Positions 1 to 8,476 of a DNA stretch of 64,000 nt are shown here, in pieces. The stretch lies in NCBI RefSeq assembly GCF_009664975.1, contig NZ_WJXB01000014.1, positions 62,001 through 126,000 on the forward strand, read 5' to 3'. A program made the translations under genes and the position numbers. Under the pieces are notes generated by a model. The model was not told the DNA's origin. It worked only from the letters and a program-made list of their open reading frames with translations, and ran no database searches. Numbering within the stretch: the stretch's first letter is position 1; each line of letters opens with the position of its first letter. Source of the stretch: Paenibacillus monticola. Lineage in GTDB: Bacteria > Bacillota > Bacilli > Paenibacillales > Paenibacillaceae.

Positions 1-425
1 TAGGGCATACCGAAGGTCTTTATTATCTTCATATCCCTCGGATGAATCTTGATTTCATTACCTTTTTGGAATTATGTCGTGAAAGTGAGTTAAATCAAGA
101 TGGGATTCAGGAGCTTATTCGTGCAGAGCAGTGTTATAAAGGCGATTTACTGGAGGAATACAGGTATGAGCCTTTTATTGAAGTTGAACGTGAGCGCATT
201 CGTCTGAAGTATTTGCAGATTCTCAACCGCTTAGCTGATTATTTCGCCGCACAGGGCGATTATTATCGAAGCATCGAGTATTATGAGTTGCTCTGCGCGA
301 AAGATCCGTATAACCAGAAGAATTATCAGGCGTATATCGACATGTTAGAGCGGTTTAATATGCGGTCACATGCGTTAGCTGTTGCGGAGCGTATGCGGAA
401 AGGTTCGGTGGAATGGATAGAGTAA
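1..425 (+). CDS. C-terminal part of a BTAD-domain transcriptional regulator (5' truncated)
   Basis: The reading frame is open from base 3, so the gene starts before the window and only about 140 C-terminal residues are visible. They form helix-rich repeats: an ERERIRLKY helix, then RLADYFAAQGDYYRSIEYYELLC, then a third pair ending in ALAVAERM. This pattern is typical of the bacterial transcriptional activator domain (BTAD), a TPR-like oligomerisation module. In Bacillota the domain often sits at the end of response regulators with a winged-helix DNA-binding domain. The receiver or DNA-binding part is not in the window, so it could be a SARP-like response regulator or a stand-alone activator. 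It converges on the chemoreceptor gene across a shared terminator. Confidence 0.7.
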   Translation, partial: GHTEGLYYLHIPRMNLDFITFLELCRESELNQDGIQELIRAEQCYKGDLLEEYRYEPFIEVERERIRLKYLQILNRLADYFAAQGDYYRSIEYYELLCAKDPYNQKNYQAYIDMLERFNMRSHALAVAERMRKGSVEWIE

Positions 426-441
426 CATTTTTTATACAGAA

Positions 442-480
442 AAGAGGCCATTCTCCTTTGTACAGGAGTAATGGCCTCTT
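442..480. terminator. Bidirectional intrinsic terminator
   Basis: AAGAGGCCATT at 442-452 pairs with AATGGCCTCTT at 470-480, and CTCC/GGAG inside extends the stem. It lies between two convergent genes (the BTAD regulator and the chemoreceptor) and probably serves both. Confidence 0.8.
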
Positions 481-490
481 GGTGTATACG

Positions 491-2554
491 TTATTCCACT
501 TTGAATTTAGCTGCCGCTTCTCCAAGCTCTCTCGTCAGATGATCAATCGTTTCAACCATATCAGCCAGTTGCTGAACGGTAGCGGATTGCTCCATCATCG
601 TAGCGGTGACTTCCTCAATTGATGCAGATACTTCTTCTCCTGAAGCCGAAAGGCTTTGTGCCGACTCCAGAACCTCATTTTTATCTTTCTCCATATGGGC
701 GACCTCGTTTGCCATCGCTTTAATTTGATCCGTAATTTCTGTAATTTTTTCCAGAATGATTCTGAATGCAGCTTGGGTTTGACCCACAAGCTCATTCTGC
801 TGAATGGAGATGTTGTGGATTTCCGTCACACTTTGGTTATTCTCAGCTACAAACGAAAGATTCTGTTGGATAATGAAGTTGATCTCATTCGATTGCTTCG
901 AACTTTGCTCAGCAAGCTTCCGAATTTCAGAAGCAACAACAGCAAACCCTCTACCATATTCCCCCGCTCTCGCCGCCTCGATAGAAGCATTAAGGGCAAG
1001 CAAATTAGTTTGGTTTGCAATTTCACTGATTGCTCCTGTAATCGTGCTGATGTTGTTAGAGCTTTCATGAAGTTTGAGTGTGATTTCCGAGATTTTGTGA
1101 ACTTCCTGTTCATTCTTATCATTAATTTGAATAAGGTCCTCAACGACTTGATTGCTTGTATGGAATACCTCGACAATTTCCTCCGCTCGTTCCCTAACCA
1201 ATTGGGAATTGTCGTTCATCGCAACAAATTTCTCGCCAAATCCATAGAACTTATCTACTATTTGCTCTGTATCATTGGATTGTGATTCCATAGCCTTGGC
1301 AATTTCCATTGAGGTAACAGAAGTTTCGTTGATAGATTGAGCAGTCTGCTTAGAAGACTCCTCAAGCTCATTCGTGCTGGCATTGAGTACCGCAATAGAT
1401 TTGTTCATATTGATAATTAAATCTCTAGTTTGGGCCACCATTCCATTAAAGCTGTCGGCTAAATCTTTGAACTCACTATCATACTTCCCACTAGCTGTAA
1501 CGGTTAAATCGCCTTGAGCTAATTGTTTGAACAGCTTAGTTAAGCTCAGAATCGGATTTGTAATATAACGGGATAGCAGTAATCCAAAGCCTATCGCCAC
1601 AATAATAGCTACAAGAGTAACCATTAACATCTTCGCAAACATATCCTGAATAGGACGGTTGATATCATCGTATGAATCAATAACTGAAATTATCAGGTCG
1701 GCATTTGGAATTTTGTTGATTCGAAGATAGTCATTACCTATATCAGTTGTTTGTATTTTAATCTCCCCGAGTGCTCTATCGGCTAGGAATGCTATAATTT
1801 CCGGACTGTCTCCGAGGCTTTGTCCATTTCTGGATGGATCAGTACTGTTATATAGTATAATTCCACCACGACTCAGTATCTCAATCTTCCCTTGACCATT
1901 AATTTTGATTTCACTTAATTTATCTACAAAAAAAGCGCTATTTACTGTCATGGTAAATACTCCTAGTACCTTTCCCTCTTTATCTATGATGGGTTGAGAG
2001 AAAGCCAGCAATAATACATCGCTACTTTTAGATACAATAGCATCACTGATAAATGATTTCCCTTTCATGGCTTCTGTAAAGTATTCGCGATCTGATCGGG
2101 ATAAACCGATATTCTCAGTCTTTGTTCCTGCAATAATCGTTCCTTTGGCATCCAGCACCAACATAGACTCATTTCCTCTTGTTCCTTCTAAGCTTTTGAG
2201 GAGAAGTTCATTCGATTTGTTGAAATAAGGATTGCTAGACGATAAAAAGTCTGGGTCAGACATTGTGCCTTGTGCTCGTAATTGTAACAATTGTTGGAAT
2301 GTATTATGAACTGAAATCAAATAAGCTGTCTGTTCTTGCAACTGTATCGCAGTGTAAAGACCTTCAGCTATGCGGTCAGCATTTGCATTGATTTCATCTT
2401 TACTCTTTCTCAGTAATAAATCGGATGAGAACATGTAAGTTGTAATGGATGTCGCGAGAAGAACCACAGCTACCAGTAAGCTGATTAAAGCTGGGAGCTT
2501 TACCCGTAAAGAAATATTTCTGATTCTGTGAAATAACCCTGCATTTTTCCCCAT
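491..2554 (-). CDS. Methyl-accepting chemotaxis protein with extracellular dCache-type sensor
   Basis: This is a 687-residue transmembrane chemoreceptor. Order: TM1 at about residues 20-45, a periplasm-facing sensor of about 260 residues resembling dCache/PAS-like ligand-binding domains, TM2 at about 308-330, a HAMP linker (LSRYITNPILSLTKLF), then a long coiled-coil signalling domain. The conserved hairpin tip is complete (IANQTNLLALNASIEAARAGE followed by GRGFAVVASEIRKLAEQS), so it should dock CheW/CheA. It ends with a second coiled-coil arm rich in Gln/Glu/Ser methylation-type sites. The ATG has GGAGAG nine bases upstream. No other chemotaxis gene is nearby, so it is an orphan receptor; the ligand cannot be read from sequence. 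Confidence 0.95.
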   Translation of the reverse strand: MGKNAGLFHRIRNISLRVKLPALISLLVAVVLLATSITTYMFSSDLLLRKSKDEINANADRIAEGLYTAIQLQEQTAYLISVHNTFQQLLQLRAQGTMSDPDFLSSSNPYFNKSNELLLKSLEGTRGNESMLVLDAKGTIIAGTKTENIGLSRSDREYFTEAMKGKSFISDAIVSKSSDVLLLAFSQPIIDKEGKVLGVFTMTVNSAFFVDKLSEIKINGQGKIEILSRGGIILYNSTDPSRNGQSLGDSPEIIAFLADRALGEIKIQTTDIGNDYLRINKIPNADLIISVIDSYDDINRPIQDMFAKMLMVTLVAIIVAIGFGLLLSRYITNPILSLTKLFKQLAQGDLTVTASGKYDSEFKDLADSFNGMVAQTRDLIINMNKSIAVLNASTNELEESSKQTAQSINETSVTSMEIAKAMESQSNDTEQIVDKFYGFGEKFVAMNDNSQLVRERAEEIVEVFHTSNQVVEDLIQINDKNEQEVHKISEITLKLHESSNNISTITGAISEIANQTNLLALNASIEAARAGEYGRGFAVVASEIRKLAEQSSKQSNEINFIIQQNLSFVAENNQSVTEIHNISIQQNELVGQTQAAFRIILEKITEITDQIKAMANEVAHMEKDKNEVLESAQSLSASGEEVSASIEEVTATMMEQSATVQQLADMVETIDHLTRELGEAAAKFKVE

Positions 2555-2854
2555 GATGTCTAATCTCTCCTATTTTCATATTCCACTGTTCCCTAAAGAA
2601 GGTTACTTATCTTTATCGGTTGCGAGTCTTGCTAATGAAGGGCGAATAATTTGAAAATTTATCCAATTAACGTTTTTGTGAAATTAATTAATATTTCAAA
2701 TCAATTTAATTAACATTTTTTTGGTAATTAGTATTGACATCCATGTGATACAATTAAATTTGAAGAATAGCCACATTGTTCGGAGGAATGAGTTACACCG
2801 GTAAATATTTTGGGGAAAGCGTTGGGAGAAATATTACTTATGTCGGAGGAAACT

Positions 2855-3469
2855 ATGTATCAACACAAGGATAAGGAATTTGTAGACATACATTTTGATG
2901 GGCAGGATTTGCGCTATGGAGAAATTTTACACTGTATATTCAAGAATTGCACATTTATGAGTACTTCAATGGAAGAAATAGATACAAGCAATTGCCGATT
3001 TATTGAATGTGACTTTAAAGGTGCTTCGTTAAATGCCTCTATTCACACGGAATCAGCTTTTGAGAACTGTAAATTTAGTGGTGCTAATCTCTTCGTCTCC
3101 AAATTTATCTCTTGTAAAATGACTGGATCGGACTTCTCCGGGGCGCAAATGGATGGAATTACGCTGAGTGATGGTGACTGGTCTTATACGAATCTGAGGC
3201 ATACCAAATTGGGCAAACAGGATTTGCGAGGGATTCGATTCTATGAAGCTGATTTTACGGACTCTGATTTGGCGAAGGCTGACTTAAGGGACTGTGACCT
3301 GACGGGGGTAATTTTCAGCAGAGCCAAACTGCAGGGTGCTGATCTAAGAGGTGCCAATCTGGATGGAGTTGATTTGAAATCGCTGGATATTAAAGATATA
3401 AAAGGTGCACGAATGGACAGAGAACAAGCGGTCCTTTTTTTACGCTCCTATGGTGCAAAGGTAGATTGA
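2855..3469 (+). CDS. Pentapeptide repeat protein, Qnr/McbG-like
   Basis: The protein is built almost entirely of five-residue A(D/N)LxX repeats (for example GADLRGANLDGVDLKSLDI), which fold as a right-handed quadrilateral beta-helix. The length (about 204 residues from this start) and a non-repeat C-terminal helix after the last coil (REQAVLFLRSYGAKVD) resemble Qnr and McbG proteins, which mimic DNA and protect gyrase. An earlier in-frame ATG at 2840 is possible. I prefer 2855 because GGAGG at 2845-2849 sits five bases before it. Gyrase protection is inference: many pentapeptide proteins have other or unknown roles. The 3' end overlaps the convergent gene at 3448 by 22 bases. Confidence 0.85.
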   Translation: MYQHKDKEFVDIHFDGQDLRYGEILHCIFKNCTFMSTSMEEIDTSNCRFIECDFKGASLNASIHTESAFENCKFSGANLFVSKFISCKMTGSDFSGAQMDGITLSDGDWSYTNLRHTKLGKQDLRGIRFYEADFTDSDLAKADLRDCDLTGVIFSRAKLQGADLRGANLDGVDLKSLDIKDIKGARMDREQAVLFLRSYGAKVD

Positions 3470-3804
3470 ACAGCTAATTCCAATGCTTTAATTCTTCTTT
3501 CTAAAAGCGTTCTTTGAGGACTACCAGCCTTTGACTTAGCATAAATGTTCTCCATTGATGGGAATAAACTAATAAGAACATTATGGGCTTCGGCTAGTTC
3601 TTCCTGGGAGTAATGATGGGGTCTTTGATTCCAAACGTTCTCTAGCATGGCTAAGCCGATGTTAAGAGCTTTGAGTCGTTTCATTAATAAGGTAGTATTT
3701 GCGCCTTTCTCAGTCATCTGAGCCAAGGCCTTTTCGGATTTACGGATTGTCGATTGGAAGGATTTGATTGATTCCAATTTATCTGTATTGGATACATTTT
3801 CCAT
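3448..3804 (-). CDS. Conserved hypothetical protein, 118 residues, helical
   Basis: I do not recognise this family. The product is predicted helical and basic, with a repeated pattern of amphipathic helices (MKRLKALNIGLAMLENVW and LERRIKALELAVQ are similar to each other), suggesting an internal duplication of a helical hairpin. No signal peptide or membrane segment is visible. A longer frame begins with GTG at 3816, but that GTG lies inside the GAGGGG ribosome site, so the ATG at 3804 is the likely start. It follows the guanylate-kinase-like gene by eight bases and is presumably co-transcribed. Its last 22 bases overlap the end of the pentapeptide gene on the other strand. Confidence 0.6.
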   Translation of the reverse strand: MENVSNTDKLESIKSFQSTIRKSEKALAQMTEKGANTTLLMKRLKALNIGLAMLENVWNQRPHHYSQEELAEAHNVLISLFPSMENIYAKSKAGSPQRTLLERRIKALELAVQSTFAP

Positions 3805-3812
3805 GTTAGTGC

Positions 3813-4376
3813 TCACCCCTCAAACTCAGCAATAACCTTCTTCACCTGACTTAACGTCTCGGCAAAATCAGTCCCGTCGTTGTTCCAAACAACTGCATTG
3901 GCAGTCTCCATATAACGGCTGTTCAGCTCTTCTTCCTCCGCTTTTTGGAGTCTGGCAGCGACTTCAGCGAGGTCACTGCCTCTCTCCGCAAGCCGGCGGC
4001 TTAAGCTGGAAAGATCAGCTCCAATATAAATGGCAGTAATATGCTGCGCATAATATTTTTGCAGCGCCAGCACGCCAGAAAGATCCAAGATAATGTTGGC
4101 ATTGTACGGCCCGGAGATGACCTCCTCAATGCTCGAACGCAGCGTTCCGTAATAATGTCCGTTATAATTTGTCCATTCGACTAGCGCATTCTGCTCCATT
4201 TTGTCCAGAAACTGCTGGTTGTCCAGAAACCAATAATGAACCCCATCAACTTCACCTGCTCTTGGCTCCCTGGTCGTTGCTGTAATAATTTTGGGGAGCT
4301 GCGGACTGGTCAGTTGTTGTTGAATCTGTGTTTTGCCGGATGCAGAGGGCCCATATAATACAACAATTTGTCCCAC
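3813..4376 (-). CDS. Guanylate kinase-like P-loop protein
   Basis: The sequence has the guanylate kinase layout: Walker A GPSASGKT near the N-terminus, the GMP-binding segment TTREPRAGEVDGVHYWF, then EWTNYNGHYYGT, matching Gmk's EY..V.GNYYGT. A LID-like stretch with RLAERG follows. Canonical Gmk converts GMP and ATP to GDP and ADP. The protein is slightly short (187 residues versus about 200), and its place beside a hypothetical gene rather than the rpoZ-coaBC block suggests a second, specialised paralogue. A TTG start at 4397 is possible, but GTG at 4376 has AAGAAGGAG nine bases upstream and removes a lysine-rich extension. Confidence 0.75.
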   Translation of the reverse strand: MGQIVVLYGPSASGKTQIQQQLTSPQLPKIITATTREPRAGEVDGVHYWFLDNQQFLDKMEQNALVEWTNYNGHYYGTLRSSIEEVISGPYNANIILDLSGVLALQKYYAQHITAIYIGADLSSLSRRLAERGSDLAEVAARLQKAEEEELNSRYMETANAVVWNNDGTDFAETLSQVKKVIAEFEG

Positions 4377-4429
4377 TTGTGATTTCTCCTTCTTCAACGC
4401 TTTCGTCAGCGTGATCTTCCAAACTCAAA

Positions 4430-5422
4430 TCAAGTGGTATCCCCTTGTATCAGCGTTACATCCACCGTGATGTTGTTAATCAGCTCTCCGCTCTTGTGCT
4501 CAATCATTTGAATCAATGTGTTGGTTAACGTCTTTCCGATTCGCTCACTAGGCTGCATGATGGTCGTTAATTTCGGATTTTGCAGCATACGTGTAAAGCT
4601 ATGATAGTCATAACCGATAATCCTCAGCTGCTCTGGCACCCGAATCCCCTGCTGCTCGGCATAAATAAATAAGGCATAAGCGGCGATATCATTACTGCAA
4701 AAGATACCGTCATAGGTACGAAGTTTATCCGGAGAGAGGTTCTCCGTGATAAAGGACCAGAAATAATCAAAGGTCAGCTTATTATGAGCACCCTCGATTA
4801 TATCGTAATCTAGACCATGTTTCATACAGGTAATAACAAAAGCATCCCGCCGCCGATTGGACAGAACATCCAAATCCAGTGGACCAGAGATATGCAGCAA
4901 TCGTTTACAGCCAAGCTGTATAAGGTGCTCTGTAGCAAGCTCGCCTCCGCGGTAATTATCTGAACCCACACACGGAATATGGGCAGCAATGAAGCGGTCA
5001 AAGGAAACGATCGGCAAGTCAACCTTCTGATAGCTTTCAATATTCATCGTATGGCTGCACATGATGATACCATCGACTTGATTCTGGCGCAACATGCTAA
5101 TATAATGGGCTTCCTTCTGAGGGTCCTCCAGAGAATTGCAGATCAACAGCTTATAGTTCTGTTCATTGGCGCTTATTTCTACATATTTGATCAGATCGGA
5201 AAAGAAAGGATGGTTGGAATCAGGCACTATGATCCCAATGAAGAAGGATTGATTCTTCTGCAACGCTCTCGCAATTTGATTGGGATGATAATCAAGCACC
5301 TCAATGGCTTTCTCTACTTTTTTGCGGACCTCTTTACTGAGATATCCCCGGTTATTCATTACTCTGGACACGGTAGTCACAGAAACTCCTGCCTCTTTGG
5401 CCACATCCTTAATACTAGCCAT
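4430..5422 (-). CDS. LacI-family transcriptional repressor (sucrose phosphorylase regulator)
   Basis: 330 residues. The N-terminal helix-turn-helix (ASIKDVAKEAGVSVTTVSRVMNNRGYLS) and hinge helix (NQIARALQ) are those of LacI/GalR proteins. The rest is a periplasmic-binding-protein-like effector domain (FIGIIVPDSNHPFFSDL, then VDGIIMCS, IGYDYHSFTRMLQNPKLTTI). It is transcribed divergently from the sucrose phosphorylase gene across 180 bases that carry an AAACGTTT palindrome, so it most likely represses that gene and possibly itself. The inducer is unknown; sucrose or a phosphorylated derivative is the natural guess. Confidence 0.92.
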   Translation of the reverse strand: MASIKDVAKEAGVSVTTVSRVMNNRGYLSKEVRKKVEKAIEVLDYHPNQIARALQKNQSFFIGIIVPDSNHPFFSDLIKYVEISANEQNYKLLICNSLEDPQKEAHYISMLRQNQVDGIIMCSHTMNIESYQKVDLPIVSFDRFIAAHIPCVGSDNYRGGELATEHLIQLGCKRLLHISGPLDLDVLSNRRRDAFVITCMKHGLDYDIIEGAHNKLTFDYFWSFITENLSPDKLRTYDGIFCSNDIAAYALFIYAEQQGIRVPEQLRIIGYDYHSFTRMLQNPKLTTIMQPSERIGKTLTNTLIQMIEHKSGELINNITVDVTLIQGDTT

Positions 5423-5510
5423 ACCCTCATCCTCGTTTCATTTAAGCTGTACATTATCTTCAATCCTAATATAATAACGTTACCATAAAAATGTGTAATA
5501 ACAAAATTAT

Positions 5511-5559
5511 TTGATGAATATATCCTTTTATATATGATATGATTCGTATGAAAACGTTT
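5511..5559 (+). promoter_or_regulatory. Sucrose phosphorylase promoter with LacI-type operator
   Basis: TTGATG at 5511-5516 and TATGAT at 5533-5538 are 16 bases apart. A perfect AAACGTTT palindrome follows at 5552-5559, about where transcription would begin, a classic position for LacI-family repression. The surrounding TGAAAACGTTTGACA also partly matches a catabolite-responsive element. Confidence 0.55.
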
Positions 5560-5602
5560 GACATAAAATAAATGAATAGTTCACTTAGAGAGGAACTTCA
5601 AC

Positions 5603-7045
5603 ATGCAGATCAAGAATGAAGCCATGCTGATCACCTATGCAGACAGCCTGGGCGCAAACCTACAAGAATTAAATGAAGTGCTGGACAAGCATTTGCAGGG
5701 TGTAGTCGGTGGGGTTCATCTATTGCCTTTTTATCCTTCTTCAGGTGATCGGGGATTTGCGCCGATGGATTATACCAAAGTAGAACCTGCTTTTGGCGAC
5801 TGGGCGAAAGTGGAAGCGATGAGCCAGAAGTTCTATATGATGTATGATTTCATGATCAATCACATTTCCCGGCAGTCTCCGTATGTGCAGGATTTTCTTG
5901 AGCGGAAGGATGCTTCCCCCTATGCAGATTTATTCATCCGATATAAAGATTTCTGGCCTGGCGGCGAACCGACGCAGGAGGATGTGGATCTGATCTATAA
6001 ACGCAAACCGCGTGCCCCTTATGCCGAGCTTACTTTTAAAGATGGCACTAGTGAAAAGGTCTGGTGTACCTTCGATGAGCAGCAAATTGATCTTGATGTA
6101 ACCACAGACACGACAAAGAAATTTGTCAAAGACAATCTGACCTTTCTTGCGGACAAAGGAGCCTCGATTATCCGACTGGATGCTTTTGCCTACGCCAACA
6201 AAAAGATCGGCACCAATTGCTTCTTCGTGGAACCGGAGATCTGGGACATGCTGAAATATTCCGCAGAGGTTGTTGCGCCTTATGGCGTAACGGTTCTACC
6301 GGAAATTCATGAACATTATAGTATCCAGCTAAAAATTGCCGACCAAAATTATTATGTCTATGATTTTGCATTACCTATGCTTGTCTTACATGCTTTGTAT
6401 AGTGGACAAGTGCACCGGCTGGTACATTGGCTGGAGATCTGTCCAAGACAGCAGTTCACTACGCTGGATACCCATGATGGTATTGGTGTGGTCGATGTCA
6501 AGGATCTGTTATCCGACGAAGAAGCTGAAATGACAAGGGAAAGCTTATATAACCAGGGAGCAAACGTGAAGAAGATATACAGCACAGAAGCTTACAACAA
6601 TCTCGATATCTATCAAATTAACTGCACGTATTATTCTGCACTGGGCAATGACGATCAAGCTTACCTGTTGGCGCGGGCAATTCAATGCTTTGCACCGGGA
6701 ATTCCGCAGATTTATTATGTGGGCCTGTTGGCGGGTGAGAATGATATTGAGCTGTTGGAGAGTTCAAAAGAGGGACGGAACATCAACCGCCATTATTATA
6801 CGCGGGATGAAATTGAGGCCGAGGTCGAACGTCCGGTTGTGCAGCGCCTGTTCCAATTATTGAAATTCAGAAACAGCTGCCCGGCCTTTAATGGGGATAT
6901 TACGGTTGAGCAGATCAATACCCATGAGCTGATCATTACTTGGAAAAATGAAGGCAACGAAGCGAAGCTGGAAGCCAATCTGTTGACCAAACAATTCGCC
7001 ATCTTTGCGGCGGAGGATGAAGCCGACTTCCAAAAGGTATTCTAA
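5603..7045 (+). CDS. gtfA: Sucrose phosphorylase (GH13 subfamily 18)
   Basis: Cytosolic enzyme that splits sucrose with phosphate into glucose 1-phosphate and fructose, saving ATP. The 480 residues match the size and almost every block of characterised sucrose phosphorylases: MLITYADSLG, GGVHLLPFYPSSGDRGFAPMDY, MMYDFMINHIS, IIRLDAFAYA with nucleophile Asp193, VLPEIHEHYS with acid/base Glu234, TLDTHDGIGVVD with the third Asp, and the specificity region YSALGNDDQAYLLARA. No signal peptide. The ATG has AGAGGAA nine bases upstream. It stands alone behind its LacI-regulated promoter, so sucrose uptake must be encoded elsewhere. A sister activity such as sucrose 6'-phosphate or glucosylglycerate phosphorylase is possible but less likely given the conserved blocks. 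Confidence 0.93.
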   Translation: MQIKNEAMLITYADSLGANLQELNEVLDKHLQGVVGGVHLLPFYPSSGDRGFAPMDYTKVEPAFGDWAKVEAMSQKFYMMYDFMINHISRQSPYVQDFLERKDASPYADLFIRYKDFWPGGEPTQEDVDLIYKRKPRAPYAELTFKDGTSEKVWCTFDEQQIDLDVTTDTTKKFVKDNLTFLADKGASIIRLDAFAYANKKIGTNCFFVEPEIWDMLKYSAEVVAPYGVTVLPEIHEHYSIQLKIADQNYYVYDFALPMLVLHALYSGQVHRLVHWLEICPRQQFTTLDTHDGIGVVDVKDLLSDEEAEMTRESLYNQGANVKKIYSTEAYNNLDIYQINCTYYSALGNDDQAYLLARAIQCFAPGIPQIYYVGLLAGENDIELLESSKEGRNINRHYYTRDEIEAEVERPVVQRLFQLLKFRNSCPAFNGDITVEQINTHELIITWKNEGNEAKLEANLLTKQFAIFAAEDEADFQKVF

Positions 7046-7404
7046 TAGAACGCCTAACCGATCGAGTGCCGTTATCAAGCTGGATTTGACTTAGTAGCAC
7101 TTTCTCCAGTCAGGACTGAGCTTCACTCAAAATCAGAGGTTTACCCAGTGAACCGGACTCAGAAGCTCCTATTTGTTCAAAATCAGGCGATTTGGGAGTT
7201 TGACGGACACCAGGGACGTTATTGCCCCTATTTCTTCCTAAAAGAAGCCTTGTTTGTTTCAATAGCGTCGTCTGAGTCCACTTCCTGTTCCCATACCCCC
7301 TCAAATGTGAAATAAAGGCTCTATAGTCCGCCAGATTTGATCTGCAACTATTCAGGCTCTGTAGGTTTGTTCGTTGATCGTTCGCTCGAATTCGTCATCG
7401 CTTG
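7046..7404. other. Non-coding stretch, possibly a dispersed repeat
   Basis: I see no convincing gene here. An open frame on the minus strand (7110-7304) has no ribosome site, odd composition and no family resemblance. The stretch reads like the non-coding intergenic repeats common in Paenibacillus, but that is from memory and only one copy is visible in this window. Confidence 0.4.
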
Positions 7405-7433
7405 GGGCTAGCTTGGATAATCCAAGCTAGCCC
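7405..7433. terminator. Perfect 13-bp hairpin between convergent genes
   Basis: GGGCTAGCTTGGA at 7405-7417, loop TAA, then TCCAAGCTAGCCC at 7421-7433. It lies between the sucrose phosphorylase and AraC genes, which converge. There is no strong T-run on either side, so termination may be partial. Confidence 0.65.
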
Positions 7434-7452
7434 ATTTGCTGTTCACCCACCC

Positions 7453-8316
7453 TTACTCCTGCTGCTTTTTATACTCCGTAGGTGTTGCTCCGGTAATCTT
7501 CTTGAACACACGGTAGAAATGCGGCAGACTCTCAAAGCCGCAGCACATGGCAATGCTGCTTACGCTGCTATCGCTTACACGGAGCAGCTCTTTGGCATGA
7601 ATAATTCGTTTGGTCGTGATATAGTGGGTCACATTCATGCCTGTTAGCTGCTTAAAGACACGGCTGAAATGTGCCGCGCTTACTGCCGCCTGTTTCGCCA
7701 GCACCGCCAGACCAATATCCTCGAACAAGCGCATATCAATATCCCGCAATGTTTCCTGCATCCATAAAGGACCGTAATGGGAGCCAGTCAGCTCCGGCTG
7801 ATGCTCTGGTTCCGTTTCCCTGATCAGTCCAAACAAAATATACTGGAGATGCAGCACAATGGCTTGCCGGTAGCTGCTGCGTTTCGTAAGCATTTCCTCA
7901 CAGATTTGCTCCAGATGCTGTTCCAATTGCGTCTGAAAGGAAGGAGGGCAGGCGAACTTATAGCTTTTGCGCTTCTTGCTCTGCTCAAAGGCGTGCAGGT
8001 ATGAGAAAGGATCGCCGATTAAAGACGGTCTTACGAATACTGGATTAAAGAAAATCGCCGTTGAGGTGACCGGATTGGCTGCATCCGGAAAGGCCCGATG
8101 GATTGTATCTTCAGGGATGATGAACAGATCTCCGGCGTGCATATCATAAAGAGTCTGATCAATAAAAAAATTACCCGTGCCGCTGTAAACATAAATCAGC
8201 TCGCACCACTCATGAAGATGATGCGGGAGCTCGTCGATGGATTGTTTGGTGTCTTTGTATACGATGTCAAAAGGAAAGGTCGCATCGGAATGAAACTGCT
8301 TACGAATGGGCTCCAT
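7453..8316 (-). CDS. AraC-family transcriptional regulator with cupin sensor
   Basis: 287 residues from the preferred start. The N-terminal half is an AraC-type cupin (HHLHEWCELIYVYSGTGNFFI, then YDMHAGDLFIIPEDTIHRAF), usually the sugar-binding part. The C-terminal 100 residues are the double helix-turn-helix, with LAKQAAVSAAHFSRVFKQLTGMNVTHYI and IAMCCGFESLPHFYRVFKKITGATPTEYKKQ. A longer frame starts at 8358, but only the ATG at 8316 has a ribosome site (AAAGGA, nine bases away). The gene is divergent from the L-galactose operon and is its likely activator, with an oxidised or free sugar of that route as inducer. Confidence 0.92.
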   Translation of the reverse strand: MEPIRKQFHSDATFPFDIVYKDTKQSIDELPHHLHEWCELIYVYSGTGNFFIDQTLYDMHAGDLFIIPEDTIHRAFPDAANPVTSTAIFFNPVFVRPSLIGDPFSYLHAFEQSKKRKSYKFACPPSFQTQLEQHLEQICEEMLTKRSSYRQAIVLHLQYILFGLIRETEPEHQPELTGSHYGPLWMQETLRDIDMRLFEDIGLAVLAKQAAVSAAHFSRVFKQLTGMNVTHYITTKRIIHAKELLRVSDSSVSSIAMCCGFESLPHFYRVFKKITGATPTEYKKQQE

Positions 8317-8377
8317 TACTGTAATCCTTTCGTTGTTTTCTTGAAAATAGCATAACAAATATCAAAAAAGAGTACAA

Positions 8378-8449
8378 TCCTGCATAAATAAGTTATTTTA
8401 ATATTTATTATTGCTGCTAATATAAAGTACATAGAGACTCATTGCAGGA
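8378..8449 (+). promoter_or_regulatory. Divergent control region with inverted repeat for AraC regulator
   Basis: TCCTGCA at 8378-8384 and TGCAGGA at 8443-8449 form a 7-base inverted repeat flanking an AT-rich block. A TATAAA at 8421-8426 is a possible -10 with no good -35, as expected for an activator-dependent promoter. Binding by the adjacent AraC protein is inferred. Confidence 0.4.
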
Positions 8450-8476
8450 TAGCAAAAACAAGGAGGCTAAGCTAAC

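Noticed and set aside
2734..2754. TTGACA and TACAAT before the pentapeptide gene as a promoter
   Set aside because: The spacer is only nine bases; TGATACAAT could be an extended -10 without a -35, but the evidence is too thin to list.
5558..5563. TTGACA as -35 for sucrose phosphorylase
   Set aside because: A matching -10 would fall at 5581, leaving no room for a leader before the start at 5603.
7110..7304. 64-codon minus-strand open frame
   Set aside because: No ribosome site, no recognisable family and composition unlike neighbouring genes; treated as part of a non-coding stretch.
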